Below, one piece after another: positions 25,857-34,070 of a stretch of 34,369 bases of DNA. This DNA comes from Lysobacterales bacterium UBA2790. Lineage in GTDB: Bacteria; Pseudomonadota; Gammaproteobacteria; Xanthomonadales; Xanthomonadaceae. Location of the stretch: assembly GCA_002352135.1 (NCBI GenBank), contig DEHW01000138.1:12612-46980 (forward strand), written 5' to 3'. Below the pieces are notes generated by a model. That model saw nothing but the letters and a program-made list of their open reading frames with translations. It made no database searches and was not told where the DNA came from. Within the stretch, counting starts at the first letter, position 1. Every line of letters starts with the position of its first letter. The position numbers were made by a program, and so were the translations under genes.

Positions 25857-27032
25857 ATGTCCTTGCTGAAGCGATTTTCTCTCCTGCTCGCCGTGGCAGT
25901 TCTTGTTGCTTGCAGCCAACAAGAGGCGCCGGAATCGGCCGTCCCCACCACGCCGGCGGTCGCGCCCGTCACTGCGGCAGAAGCGCCCGAGCCCGATGAG
26001 GCCGACGACGTGCTGTTTGCCGATGTGCAACCAGCACATGTCGTGATCAAGGAGGCCTACGTTAGTGCTTCGACACCGCAGGACAATGTCGACTCACCGG
26101 CGCACTGGGTTTCTCCCTCCGGCGAGGCCTGGGTGATTGCGACAGCCAAGAAGTCGGATCAGCTGATGGTCTATGCGGGTGACACCGGCGAGCTGCTGCG
26201 CAGGGTCGGTCGCAAGGGCAAGGACCTGGGCGAATTCAGGCGCCCGAACGGGATCTTTGTGATCGACAACCTGGTGTTTGTCGTCGAGCGCGACAATCAT
26301 CGTGTGCAGCTGCTGCACCTACCGGACTTCGCTCCCTTGGGCAGCTTTGGTGAGGCCGAGTTGCGCCAGCCGTATGGCTTGTGGGTTCGGGCGACCGAAT
26401 CTGGCTACGAGGTGCGCGTCAGTGATGCCTTCATGGAAGGTGACGATGACAATGAAGTGGTGCCAGCGCTGGAAAAATTGAATGAACGATTCGAGCGCTT
26501 CCAGGTAAGCCTTGGCGAACAGGGCTTCCGTGCCGAGCCGGCAGGTTCATTCGGTGCGACGGATGCGGCAGGCGCGATCCGTATCCCGGAATCGATCTGG
26601 GGCGACGTCGTGCGTGATCGCTTGCTGTTGTCCGAGGAAGACCAAGCGGATGGCACGCGCATCAAGGTGTATGGCATGGACGGGCAATATCGCGGCCAGG
26701 ATATGGGCAAGGAACTGTTAAAGGCGCAGGCCGAGGGGATTGCCCTGTTTGCTTGTCCGGATGGCAGTGGCTATTGGCTCGCCACCGATCAGTTCAAGGA
26801 TCGTTCCGTGTTCCACGTGTTTGATCGTGACTCGCTATCGCACATCGGCGCGTTTGTCGGCGACGTGGTCGCCAACACCGATGGCGTGTGGCTATCACAG
26901 ACACCGACGGCGCGTTTTCCCGCAGGTGCGTTCTTTGCTGTCCATGACGATCAGGGTATTGCAGCGTTCGATTGGCGCGATATCGCGACTGCGCTCAAGT
27001 TGAATGAGACCTGCCCGGCGGCAGCGCAGTAA
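25857..27032 (+). CDS. Beta-propeller phytase-like lipoprotein
   Basis: A 391-residue lipoprotein: the signal MSLLKRFSLLLAVAVLVAC ends in lipobox LVAC with acylated Cys19, followed by an Ala/Pro/Glu linker. The rest fits the beta-propeller phytase (3-phytase, BPP) fold. DSPAHWVSPSGEAWVIAT parallels the N-terminal DDPAIW segment, LLLSEED parallels LYIAEED, and EGIALFACPDGSGYWLAT plus NTDGVW and FPAGAFFAVHDDQG parallel the C-terminal blades. BPP enzymes release phosphate from phytate with calcium. Several acidic metal-site positions cannot be confirmed by eye, so activity is uncertain. GGAG lies 6 bases before ATG 25857. The gene follows the TonB receptor at 67 bp, a known pairing for BPP genes in Gram-negatives. 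Confidence 0.75.
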   Translation: MSLLKRFSLLLAVAVLVACSQQEAPESAVPTTPAVAPVTAAEAPEPDEADDVLFADVQPAHVVIKEAYVSASTPQDNVDSPAHWVSPSGEAWVIATAKKSDQLMVYAGDTGELLRRVGRKGKDLGEFRRPNGIFVIDNLVFVVERDNHRVQLLHLPDFAPLGSFGEAELRQPYGLWVRATESGYEVRVSDAFMEGDDDNEVVPALEKLNERFERFQVSLGEQGFRAEPAGSFGATDAAGAIRIPESIWGDVVRDRLLLSEEDQADGTRIKVYGMDGQYRGQDMGKELLKAQAEGIALFACPDGSGYWLATDQFKDRSVFHVFDRDSLSHIGAFVGDVVANTDGVWLSQTPTARFPAGAFFAVHDDQGIAAFDWRDIATALKLNETCPAAAQ

Positions 27033-27052
27033 GCGATTCGATAGCTGGCGGA

Positions 27053-27075
27053 GGCTGCGTTCGCGGAACGCAGCC
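27053..27075 (+). terminator. Possible terminator after the phytase-like gene
   Basis: A perfect 10-bp stem GGCTGCGTTC / GAACGCAGCC with a 3-nt loop, followed only by GTTACC, so the U-tract is poor. It lies just upstream of prfC. Confidence 0.4.
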
Positions 27076-27110
27076 GTTACCATGGTCAGCTGACTCTGCT
27101 GGACCTCGCC

Positions 27111-28718
27111 ATGATTGCTGATGCCGCCCGCGAAGCGCTGCGCCGCCGCACCTTCGCCATTATTTCCCACCCCGACGCGGGCAAGACCACGCTGACCGAA
27201 AAGTTGTTGTTGTTCGGTGGCGCGATCCAGATGGCGGGTTCGGTGAAAGGTCGCAAGGCGGCACGCCATGCGACCTCGGACTGGATGGCACTGGAAAAGG
27301 AGCGTGGTATTTCGGTCACCAGCTCGGTAATGCAGTTCCCCTACGAGGAGTGCATCGTCAACCTTCTCGATACGCCGGGTCATGCCGACTTCGGTGAAGA
27401 CACCTATCGCGTGCTGACGGCGGTCGACTCGGCTCTGATGGTCATCGACGTGGCCAAGGGCGTGGAGGAGCGCACCATCAAGCTGATGGAGGTGTGTCGC
27501 CTGCGCGATACGCCGATCATGACCTTCATCAACAAGCTGGACCGCGAAGGCCGCAATCCGGTGGAGCTGCTGGACGAAGTGGAGCGCGTGCTGGGCATTG
27601 CCTGCGCACCGATCACCTGGCCGTTGGGGATGGGAAAGCGTCTGCGTGGCGTCGTTCACCTGCTGACCGGTGAAGTGCATGTGTTCGAGCAGGGACGCAA
27701 TTTCACCCGGCAGGATTCAACGATCTTTCCAAGCCTGGATGCGCCGGGCGTGATGGAGGCGATCGGCAAGGACCTGCTGGACGAGGTTCGCGAGGAACTG
27801 GAATTGGTACAGGGTGCCTCGCTGCCGTTCGACCTGCAGGACTACCTTTCCGGCAAGCAGACCCCAGTGTTCTTTGGATCGGCGGTCAACAACTTTGGCG
27901 TGCAGTTGCTGTTGGATTTCTTCGTCGAACATGCACCTTCGCCGAAGGCGCGAGCGACAACGACACGCGAGGTTCGACCCGAGGAGGAAGCGCTCACCGG
28001 TTTCGTTTTCAAGATCCAAGCCAACATGGACCCGCAACACCGGGATCGCGTGGCATTCATGCGGATTTGTTCGGGGCATTTCAGTGCAGGCATGAAGACG
28101 CTGCATGTGCGTACCGGCAAGGACATGAAGCTGGCCAATGCGCTGACCTTCATGGCTTCGGATCGCGAGATTGCCGTCGAAGCCTGGCCGGGCGACGTGA
28201 TCGGCATTCACAACCATGGCACGATTTCGATTGGCGACAGCTTCACCGAAGGCGAGCGCCTGAATTTCACGGGGATTCCCAACTTCGCCCCCGAACTGTT
28301 CCGCCGTGCGCGCTTGCGCGATCCGCTCAAGTTGAAACAGTTGCAGAAAGGTCTAGCGCAGTTGTCGGAAGAGGGTGCGACTCAGTTTTTCCGCCCCTTG
28401 ATGAGCAACGACCTGATTCTGGGGGCGGTGGGTACGCTGCAGTTCGATGTGGTGGCCTACCGGCTCAAGGACGAGTACGGCGTGGAGGCCAGTTTCGAGC
28501 AGGTCAGCGTCGCCACGACGCGCTGGATCCGTTGTGACGATGCGAAGAAGCTGGAGGAGTTTCGCGACAAGAACGCGATGAATCTGGCCTTGGACGCCGC
28601 AGGGCATCTGGTTTATCTGGCACCTTCGCGTGTGAATCTGCAGCTTACCCAGGAACGCTGGCCTACCGTGTTGTTCGACGCGACACGTGAACATGCACAG
28701 GCGCAGAGCGTGGATTGA
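27111..28718 (+). CDS. prfC: Peptide chain release factor 3 (RF3)
   Basis: A 535-residue translational GTPase (E. coli RF3 is 529). RF3 recycles RF1/RF2 from the ribosome after peptide release. GTPase motifs are intact: G1 SHPDAGKTT (~19-27), the switch region ending KERGISV, G3 DTPGHADF (~87-94) and G4 NKLD (~141-144). RF3-specific features are [14 protein letters not shown] instead of the EF-G switch I, and the C-terminal domain ([18 protein letters not shown]). It is monocistronic and followed by a strong bidirectional hairpin. No clear Shine-Dalgarno is seen before ATG 27111. Confidence 0.96.
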   Translation: MIADAAREALRRRTFAIISHPDAGKTTLTEKLLLFGGAIQMAGSVKGRKAARHATSDWMALEKERGISVTSSVMQFPYEECIVNLLDTPGHADFGEDTYRVLTAVDSALMVIDVAKGVEERTIKLMEVCRLRDTPIMTFINKLDREGRNPVELLDEVERVLGIACAPITWPLGMGKRLRGVVHLLTGEVHVFEQGRNFTRQDSTIFPSLDAPGVMEAIGKDLLDEVREELELVQGASLPFDLQDYLSGKQTPVFFGSAVNNFGVQLLLDFFVEHAPSPKARATTTREVRPEEEALTGFVFKIQANMDPQHRDRVAFMRICSGHFSAGMKTLHVRTGKDMKLANALTFMASDREIAVEAWPGDVIGIHNHGTISIGDSFTEGERLNFTGIPNFAPELFRRARLRDPLKLKQLQKGLAQLSEEGATQFFRPLMSNDLILGAVGTLQFDVVAYRLKDEYGVEASFEQVSVATTRWIRCDDAKKLEEFRDKNAMNLALDAAGHLVYLAPSRVNLQLTQERWPTVLFDATREHAQAQSVD

Positions 28719-28744
28719 TTGATCGATTTCCAGTTGGCGAAACA

Positions 28745-28776
28745 AGAAAGCCACCGGCATCAACCGGTGGCTTTCT
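28745..28776. terminator. Bidirectional terminator between prfC and the S1 protease gene
   Basis: A perfect 13-bp stem AGAAAGCCACCGG / CCGGTGGCTTTCT with loop CATCAA. It ends in CTTTCT on the plus strand and in an AGAAAG/CTTTCTTG context on the minus strand, 26 bp past the prfC stop. Confidence 0.75.
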
Positions 28777-28806
28777 GTTGGCGCGAGCTTACTTGATGCC
28801 ATTAGC

Positions 28807-29139
28807 TCAGAACTGCAGGCTCCACTTGTCCAGAGTGCCGGTATCGCCGGAGGCGCCGTCATACACGCGCAGGTTCCAAGTGCCGTTGGCCACTTCACTG
28901 GACGCATTGACCGTGTACGTGCCGGTCAGGTTGTCGGCACTGCCACCGGTGCGGTTGTGGATGTTGTAGAGCGTGCCATCCGGCGCGACCAGATCGACCT
29001 TCAGGTCGCCGCGGTAGGTATGCAGGATGTTGACGTAGACCTTTAAGGTGCTCGGTGCGTTGCCAGTGCGACCGGTGACGGTGATCGGGCTGTTGATGGT
29101 TTTCTTGTCGAGAATGGCATAGTCGGTGTTGTTCTCGAA
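28807..29139 (-). repeat. P-domain DNA repeat, copy 1
   Basis: This 333-bp 3' end aligns without gaps to 30606-30938 (offset 1799 bp). By eye 101 of 110 encoded residues are identical, and the DNA is roughly 85-90% identical. Confidence 0.85.
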
Positions 29140-30510
29140 CGTGGCCCCAGTTGGTGGGGGAGGTGTTGTGCCAGTGCGATAACCCGCGAAGCTGGTGATG
29201 CCGGTATTGCCCGGGTCCAGCCAATCCTTCAGACGTGTCGCGGCGGTGCCGCCACCATTCCACGAGACCGACAGGCGACCGTAGTAGTCGGACAGGTTGT
29301 TGCCGCAGGCCGCCGAGCCGCCATGCAACTGACCCACCAGTCGCTTGTTTTGGTTCCACAGGCCGGAACCCGAGGATCCGCCTTCGGTGGTGCCTTGGTC
29401 CCAATCATTGACGCGCCAATGCGTCGTGCCGCTGCCGCCACCGTAGGCACTGATCGTCAGCGCCTGGTCCTCGATGGAGATTCGCTTCTCGTGTCCGGCG
29501 GGGTGATGGATGCCCGCAGCGGACGTGGGCGCGGTGCCTGTGGCGTCCCAGCCGGAGAAGAACGCGTTGGCGCCCGTCGGGACATCCGATGACAGTCGCA
29601 GTAAGGCGAAGTCGCTGGTCGCACTGGTTGCGGTCAATGACGCGCCGGACTGGGAATGGGTGGCGACGGTCTTCGAGATGGGCGTGCCTGACGCGGTGGA
29701 TCCCGGTGTGCGGCAGGTGCTGCTCTCGTAGTTCCAGTACACCACGACGGTACTGGCGACGGTTGCCGTGCTGACGCAGTGGTTGGCGGTCAGGAAATAC
29801 GGTGTCGTCGTATTGCCCGTGTTGCCAAGCAGGGTGCCGGTGCAGACGTAGGAGCTACCACCCTGACTGAAGGTGTATTGGCCAACCGAATCGATCTGGT
29901 CACCCCAGCCGGTTCCGGCGGAGCAGACCACATCCACATTGCACGAGCCGGACTTGCTCAGGTCGCTGGTTTCCTCGAACAAGCCGCGATAGCCATGCGT
30001 AACATGGGCAAGCTGCACTTCCACCATGGCGCGTTCACGCGGGTTCACGCGCACTTCGAGGGTGGCGACATCGCCAGCGACGTAGGGCGACCAGAACGCG
30101 TCACCCGTCAGGTCGGCCGCTTTGATGATGCGTTCGTTGTCCTTGCCTTCACCGCGAATGATCAGCTCCGCGCTGGCTGGCAGTTTGAGCGTCGAAAAGT
30201 GGAAGTCCAGCGACTTGGCGCCCGGCGAGGCCAGTTCCCAGCGTAGGCTGAGGCGACCATCCTCCACTCGCGACCATTGCCCGTGACTGGCGCGTTTGCC
30301 CTGAATTTGCAGCGCGTCAAAGCCGATCTGAATGCCGTAGCGATAGGGCAACCCTTCTGCCTTGCTATCTTCGAGCGCGAGTTTGGCGAGGTCAGGGCTT
30401 GGCAGGATGAAACGCTCGCCGAGCTGTTCGTAGCTGCCATCTGCGGCAAGGCTGAGTGGTGACACGGCGAGCGCAACAAGCGCCGCCAAGGTTCGAATCG
30501 ATGTGTTCAT
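28807..30510 (-). CDS. Secreted S1 serine protease, lysyl-endopeptidase type, with C-terminal P domain
   Basis: A 567-residue secreted protease. It has a signal peptide (MNTSIRTLAALVALAVSPLSLA), a pro-region to ~185, then a chymotrypsin-fold domain closely resembling Achromobacter/Lysobacter lysyl endopeptidase (GSCNVDVVC, VVVYWNYESSTCR, IHHPAGHEKRIS, QLHGG). The triad is H244 (TANHC), D300 (TSDFALLRL) and S380 (GGSSGSG). The Asp in SDYYGR (~408) corresponds to the likely S1 determinant for Lys, which is tentative. A Pro-rich linker (TTPPPPTG) leads to a proprotein-convertase-type P domain (458-567) almost identical to that of the next protease. ATG 30510 follows GGAG by 5 bases. A strong terminator separates it from the upstream protease gene, so it probably has its own promoter. 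Confidence 0.92.
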   Translation of the reverse strand: MNTSIRTLAALVALAVSPLSLAADGSYEQLGERFILPSPDLAKLALEDSKAEGLPYRYGIQIGFDALQIQGKRASHGQWSRVEDGRLSLRWELASPGAKSLDFHFSTLKLPASAELIIRGEGKDNERIIKAADLTGDAFWSPYVAGDVATLEVRVNPRERAMVEVQLAHVTHGYRGLFEETSDLSKSGSCNVDVVCSAGTGWGDQIDSVGQYTFSQGGSSYVCTGTLLGNTGNTTTPYFLTANHCVSTATVASTVVVYWNYESSTCRTPGSTASGTPISKTVATHSQSGASLTATSATSDFALLRLSSDVPTGANAFFSGWDATGTAPTSAAGIHHPAGHEKRISIEDQALTISAYGGGSGTTHWRVNDWDQGTTEGGSSGSGLWNQNKRLVGQLHGGSAACGNNLSDYYGRLSVSWNGGGTAATRLKDWLDPGNTGITSFAGYRTGTTPPPPTGATFENNTDYAILDKKTINSPITVTGRTGNAPSTLKVYVNILHTYRGDLKVDLVAPDGTLYNIHNRTGGSADNLTGTYTVNASSEVANGTWNLRVYDGASGDTGTLDKWSLQF

Positions 30511-30557
30511 GAGTACTCCAGAATGTTTGCATGGCATGCCGATCACGGCATCGCGGT

Positions 30558-30589
30558 AAAAAAAACGGGAGGGGCGTGCCCCTCCCGTT
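30558..30589 (-). terminator. Rho-independent terminator of the S8 protease gene
   Basis: On the minus strand: a perfect 11-bp stem AACGGGAGGGG / CCCCTCCCGTT, loop CACG, then a run of Ts (A-run 30558-30565 on the plus strand). It starts 17 bp after the stop codon. Confidence 0.92.
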
Positions 30590-30605
30590 GATATCACTCC
30601 AAGCT

Positions 30606-30938
30606 TTAGAACTGCAGGCTCCACTTGTCCAAGGTGCCGGTATCACCGGTGGCACCGTCATACACGCGCAGGTTCCAGGTGCCGTTGGCGACTTCGCTGG
30701 AGGCGTTGATGGTGTAGGTGCCGGTCAGGTTGTCGGCGCTGCCACCGGTGCGGTTGTGGATGTTGTAGAGCGAGCCATCCGGCGCGACCAGATCGACCTT
30801 CAGATCGCCGCGATAGGTGTGCAGGATGTTGACGTAGACCTTCAAGGTGCTTGGCGCATTGCCGGTGCGGCCACTGACCACGATCGGGCTGTTGATGGTG
30901 GCTTTGTCAGCAATGGCAAAGTCGGTCAGGTTCTCGAA
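30606..30938 (-). repeat. P-domain DNA repeat, copy 2
   Basis: Gap-free match to 28807-29139. Conservation falls off just upstream of the domain boundary (FEN), where the linkers differ. Confidence 0.85.
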
Positions 30939-32711
30939 GTACGAGGGCTGTGTACCGCCGCCACCGCCGCCCGTCGTATAGGCGCCGGTCAGACTGACGC
31001 CGGAGAACGCCGAGTAGCCGTTCACCATCACGTAGTAGGTGCCGGTCGACGGGGTGGCAAAGGAGCAGCTTTCGCTGTTGCCACTCTTGTACGGACGGCA
31101 GTCATACGAACTGGTCGTCGGCGCCGAGCCGAACTTGACGTACATGTCCGCATCACCAGTGCCACCCGCCATGGTGAAGGTCAGGTTACTGGCACCGGAC
31201 GGAACCGCCATGGTGTAGTTCAGCTGACCACCCGTGGCTGCTGACAATCCGGTGACCGCAACGCCATTGGTCAGCACATTGCTGGTCGGCGGCGGCGGGG
31301 GCGGAGTTGTGCCACCCACAGCGTTGATGGCATTGGCCGCTTGCACGATGCCAGCGCCACATCCGCCTGAGCAAGTGCCGGGAAGTGCGCGCGCCGTGCT
31401 CTTCAGGATGCTCTCGACGTCGGCGGGCGTGCTGACTGCCTTGCTCTGCATCAACGCCACCAGACCGGCCACGTGCGGCGCGGCCATCGAGGTGCCTTGG
31501 TAGAACGCGTAGCTCTCGGTGCTCGGCGTGGTGCTACCTGAGTTCAGCGTGGAAAGCACACCGTTGGCGGTCGTTGCGGTTTCGCCGCCGGGCGCGGTCA
31601 CGTCGATCAGTGAACCGTAGTTGGAATAGGACGCGCGATTGCCTTGCCGGTCATTCGACGCGACGGAGATCACGTTGTTGCAGTTCGCCGGTGTGAACGC
31701 GGAGACGTTCGAGTTGCTGTTGCCAGCGGCAATGACCACGACCGTACCGCGGCTGACCGCACCGTTGATCGCATTCTGCGTCGTGGTGTCGCAGCTGCCG
31801 CTGCCGCCAAGGCTCAAGTTGATGACTTCAGCCGGGTTGCTGTTGGCGGGTACACCGGACACCGTACCGCCCGACGCCCAGGTGATCGCATCGGCAATAT
31901 CCGAAGTAGTGCCGCCGCCTGTGCCAAGCACGCGAACCGGCATGATCTTGGCGTTGAACGCGACACCCGCGACGCCAGCGTTGTTGTTGGTTACTGCTGC
32001 GACGGTGCCGGCGACGTGCGTCCCATGCCAGGACGACGAGTAGCCGCTTTCAAAGTCACCTTCGTCATTCGGATTCGAGTCGCGGCCATTGCCATCGCTG
32101 GCAATCGAACTGCTGCTGATGAAGTCATAGCCGGCGACTACGTTGGCATTCAGTTCGCTGTGATTGGTGATGCCGGTATCCAGTACCGCAACGACCACAC
32201 CACTACCGGTCGCCAGATCCCACGCGGCGGGCAAACCCATGCCACCGGTTGCTTCGAAGTAGTGCCATTGCTCGTTGTAGCGCGAGTCATTGGGGGTCAT
32301 CGCTGCTTTCATGATTCGATCCGGCTCGATGAACTCGATGTTGCTGTTCTTGGCCAGCACGGACATCAGCTTCTCGGCTTCGGCCTTACCCATCGCCTTG
32401 GATACGGAGACCACCTGGCCGCCGACGCTCAGGGTCCGCTCTTCGCGAACACTGACGCCCAATGCCGCGCCTGCCGCGTTGAACACGCTGGCGCGCGACG
32501 CGGGCGAACTGGTTTCGCGGGCATCGTCGCGGAACTTGACGATGAACTGGGTATAGCTTGATTCGCCATCCAGCAAATGGGTGTGTGCTGCTGAACGCGT
32601 CGTACGTTGCGCTGAATCTGAGATCGACTGAGCTTGCAGATTGGCAGTGAACAGCAAGGCCGTTGCGGCCGCCAGCGCCGTACGGCGCAGCAGAACATTG
32701 TTTGACTTCAC
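30606..32711 (-). CDS. Secreted S8 subtilisin-like protease with PPC and P domains
   Basis: A 701-residue exported protease. It has a signal peptide (ending NLQAQ, ~28), an I9-type pro-domain (~52-132: YTQFIVKFRDDA, NIEFIEPDR) and a subtilase domain with D178 (VAVLDTGI), H229 (SWHGTHVAG), N300-region LSLGG and S408 (GTSMAAPHVAG). A Pro linker (TTPPPPPP) is followed by a PPC domain (~485-575: GDADMYVKFG, YDCRPYKSG). A Gly-rich linker then leads to a P domain (~592-701) ending LDKWSLQF. PPC and P domains are usually removed on maturation or help substrate contact. The start is GTG 32711 with GGGGAT ~7 bases before it. An own terminator follows, and the next gene down is an S1 protease with the same P domain. 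Confidence 0.95.
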   Translation of the reverse strand: MKSNNVLLRRTALAAATALLFTANLQAQSISDSAQRTTRSAAHTHLLDGESSYTQFIVKFRDDARETSSPASRASVFNAAGAALGVSVREERTLSVGGQVVSVSKAMGKAEAEKLMSVLAKNSNIEFIEPDRIMKAAMTPNDSRYNEQWHYFEATGGMGLPAAWDLATGSGVVVAVLDTGITNHSELNANVVAGYDFISSSSIASDGNGRDSNPNDEGDFESGYSSSWHGTHVAGTVAAVTNNNAGVAGVAFNAKIMPVRVLGTGGGTTSDIADAITWASGGTVSGVPANSNPAEVINLSLGGSGSCDTTTQNAINGAVSRGTVVVIAAGNSNSNVSAFTPANCNNVISVASNDRQGNRASYSNYGSLIDVTAPGGETATTANGVLSTLNSGSTTPSTESYAFYQGTSMAAPHVAGLVALMQSKAVSTPADVESILKSTARALPGTCSGGCGAGIVQAANAINAVGGTTPPPPPPTSNVLTNGVAVTGLSAATGGQLNYTMAVPSGASNLTFTMAGGTGDADMYVKFGSAPTTSSYDCRPYKSGNSESCSFATPSTGTYYVMVNGYSAFSGVSLTGAYTTGGGGGGTQPSYFENLTDFAIADKATINSPIVVSGRTGNAPSTLKVYVNILHTYRGDLKVDLVAPDGSLYNIHNRTGGSADNLTGTYTINASSEVANGTWNLRVYDGATGDTGTLDKWSLQF

Positions 32712-32786
32712 GTTTGGTATCCCCAGAAAAAAGAAAGTGACGGTTGCCGATGCTTTCCGATGCGGCGTGAGTCCTTTCGATGCCGG

Positions 32787-32808
32787 GCACGGTCCCCGCG
32801 GACCGTGC
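32787..32808 (-). promoter_or_regulatory. Leader hairpin upstream of the S8 protease
   Basis: A perfect 9-bp stem GCACGGTCC / GGACCGTGC with a 4-nt loop lies about 76 bp before the GTG start. It has no U-run and may affect mRNA stability or translation. Confidence 0.4.
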
Positions 32809-32953
32809 TCTTTGACTACGCTGCCGGCTCCCCAGCCTGCAGCGACAGCAGCAGCGCCATCGCGATCCCCTCAGAACGCGTTCCGCCACTGCCCGGCAAT
32901 CGCCCTCGTAACCGTCCCCATGCGAAGGCGAGACGGACGCTAACAACCCAAAA

Positions 32954-32976
32954 GTCACATCGTCAAGATCTGTGAC
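32954..32976 (-). promoter_or_regulatory. Possible operator over a -35-like box of the S8 protease gene
   Basis: The dyad GTCACA-N11-TGTGAC encloses TTGACG (minus strand 32966-32961). TTAGCG, 17 bp downstream of that, is a weak -10. A leader of about 220 nt would result. Confidence 0.3.
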
Positions 32977-33088
32977 GCTGGAAAATTCACTGTTTGGCGA
33001 CACCGTTCCAGTGTTGAATATTTAAACCGATGGAAAAGCAAGGAAAATCAAGCGAAAAGCAAAGTTCGTAGGCGATCGGATCAGCCGC

Positions 33089-33135
33089 GCCGGCTAGGTG
33101 CAGGCGACAAAAATTGTCGTTCTCGCTAAGCCGGC
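33089..33135. promoter_or_regulatory. Nested inverted repeats in the protease/ompW intergenic region
   Basis: Inner dyad CGACAA-AAA-TTGTCG (33105-33119) and outer arms GCCGGCT (33089-33095) / AGCCGGC (33129-33135). Possible operator or cruciform; the factor is unknown. Confidence 0.4.
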
Positions 33136-33262
33136 CGCGCTCATTAGTGAGATATCCATCACGTTTGCGTGTGCACCATGCGCGCATCTCCGGATTGGCT
33201 GTGTTCACGGTCGTGCAGCGAAAGTCTGTCTCCCGTGTCGTTAAGAATCCGTTGCATGGTTA

Positions 33263-33276
33263 TTGACAGTTATCAA
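33263..33276 (+). promoter_or_regulatory. FNR/Anr-type box upstream of ompW
   Basis: TTGACAGTTATCAA fits TTGAT-N4-ATCAA with one change (C for T). Its centre is 41.5 bp before a start site predicted from the -10 box at 33299-33304, the class II activation position. OmpW is oxygen-regulated through FNR in enteric bacteria. Confidence 0.65.
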
Positions 33277-33298
33277 AACACCCGGCAACGAGTGCGCC

Positions 33299-33304
33299 GA
33301 CACT
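33299..33304 (+). promoter_or_regulatory. Candidate -10 box of ompW
   Basis: GACACT, ending ~50 bp upstream of the ompW ATG. It is weak as a -10 on its own but correctly placed for activation from the FNR-type box. Confidence 0.45.
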
Positions 33305-33354
33305 GCGCCCACCCCAAGGTGTCACCCCTTCAACGTCAGAGAGAGATGATTCTT

Positions 33355-33957
33355 ATGAAGACCCCGATTCTTGCCGCACTGGCCCTTGCCACCGCTACCC
33401 TGCTGCCGATGCAGGCGAACGCTCAGGACGACTGGTTCGTTCGCGTTGGTCCTGTGACGGTCAATCCGAAGTCCGGCAATGGCACGGTGACCATCGGTGG
33501 GAGTGCCGCTGCTGTCGACATTGACAGCAATACCCAGTTGGGCTTGGCCTTCGGTCGCTATCTGTCGCCGAATCTGGCCGTGGAAGTGCTTGCTGCAACG
33601 CCGTTCCACCACACCGTTTCCTTGAACGGCGCGGAAACCGTGGACTTCAAGCACCTGCCGCCAACTGTGTCTTTGCAGTATTACTTCCTACCGGACGCAG
33701 CCTTCAATCCCTTCGTCGGCGCTGGTCTTAACTACACTTGGACTTACAGCGAGAGCGTCGATGCGATTGGCATTGGCAACTCTTGGGGCTTGGCTGCTCA
33801 GGTCGGTGCAGTCATCAAGCTCGGCGAGAAGATGGACCTCGTCCTCGACGCACGTTGGGCGGACATCGATGCCGATGTGCAGCTGAGCGGTGCCGAGATT
33901 GGTACCGCCAACGTCGACCCGCTGGTCTATGGCCTGACCTTGGGCTTCCGCTTCTAA
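33355..33957 (+). CDS. ompW: OmpW family outer-membrane protein
   Basis: A 200-residue, 8-stranded outer-membrane barrel. It has a signal peptide (MKTPILAALALATATLLPMQANA, cleaved before QDDW). The mature start DWFVRVGPVTVNPKSGNG, the segment NLAVEVLAATPFHHTV, the central LPPTVSLQYYF-PFVGAGLNYT and the terminal GLTLGFRF ending in Phe are all OmpW signatures. OmpW forms a narrow hydrophobic channel linked to stress and anaerobic adaptation. ATG 33355 and ATG 33346 (three residues longer) are both possible; AGAGAGA precedes them. An FNR-type box lies 79 bp upstream and a strong terminator follows. Confidence 0.95.
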   Translation: MKTPILAALALATATLLPMQANAQDDWFVRVGPVTVNPKSGNGTVTIGGSAAAVDIDSNTQLGLAFGRYLSPNLAVEVLAATPFHHTVSLNGAETVDFKHLPPTVSLQYYFLPDAAFNPFVGAGLNYTWTYSESVDAIGIGNSWGLAAQVGAVIKLGEKMDLVLDARWADIDADVQLSGAEIGTANVDPLVYGLTLGFRF

Positions 33958-34005
33958 GCAACACCACGATTCACCTGCAGTAGTCCCCTCTCCTGTAGGC
34001 ACTTG

Positions 34006-34042
34006 AACCCGGAGTCGACTCCTTGCGGCTCCGGGTTTTTTT
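34006..34042 (+). terminator. Rho-independent terminator of ompW
   Basis: Stem AACCCGGAGTCG / CGGCTCCGGGTT (12 bp with one T-G pair), 8-nt loop, then seven Ts. Confidence 0.92.
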
Positions 34043-34070
34043 GTGCCCACGTTCCGCAGGACAACAGGGA

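Larger units (their letters stand above)
32712..33354. other. 643-bp gene-free divergent region between the S8 protease and ompW
   Basis: No supportable coding sequence is seen. It contains a leader hairpin for the protease mRNA (32787-32808), a TTGACG -35-like site on the minus strand (32961-32966) overlapped by a GTCACA-N11-TGTGAC dyad (32954-32976), an AT-rich patch (~33000-33065), a nested dyad (33089-33135) and the FNR-type promoter of ompW (33263-33304). Confidence 0.7.

Noticed and set aside
31644..32561. 305-codon plus-strand frame
   Set aside because: Opposite strand of the S8 protease; the compositional pattern is that of an antisense frame.
32954..32976. Possible CRP site
   Set aside because: The arms read GTCACA...TGTGAC with an 11-bp gap, the reverse orientation and wrong spacing for TGTGA-N6-TCACA.
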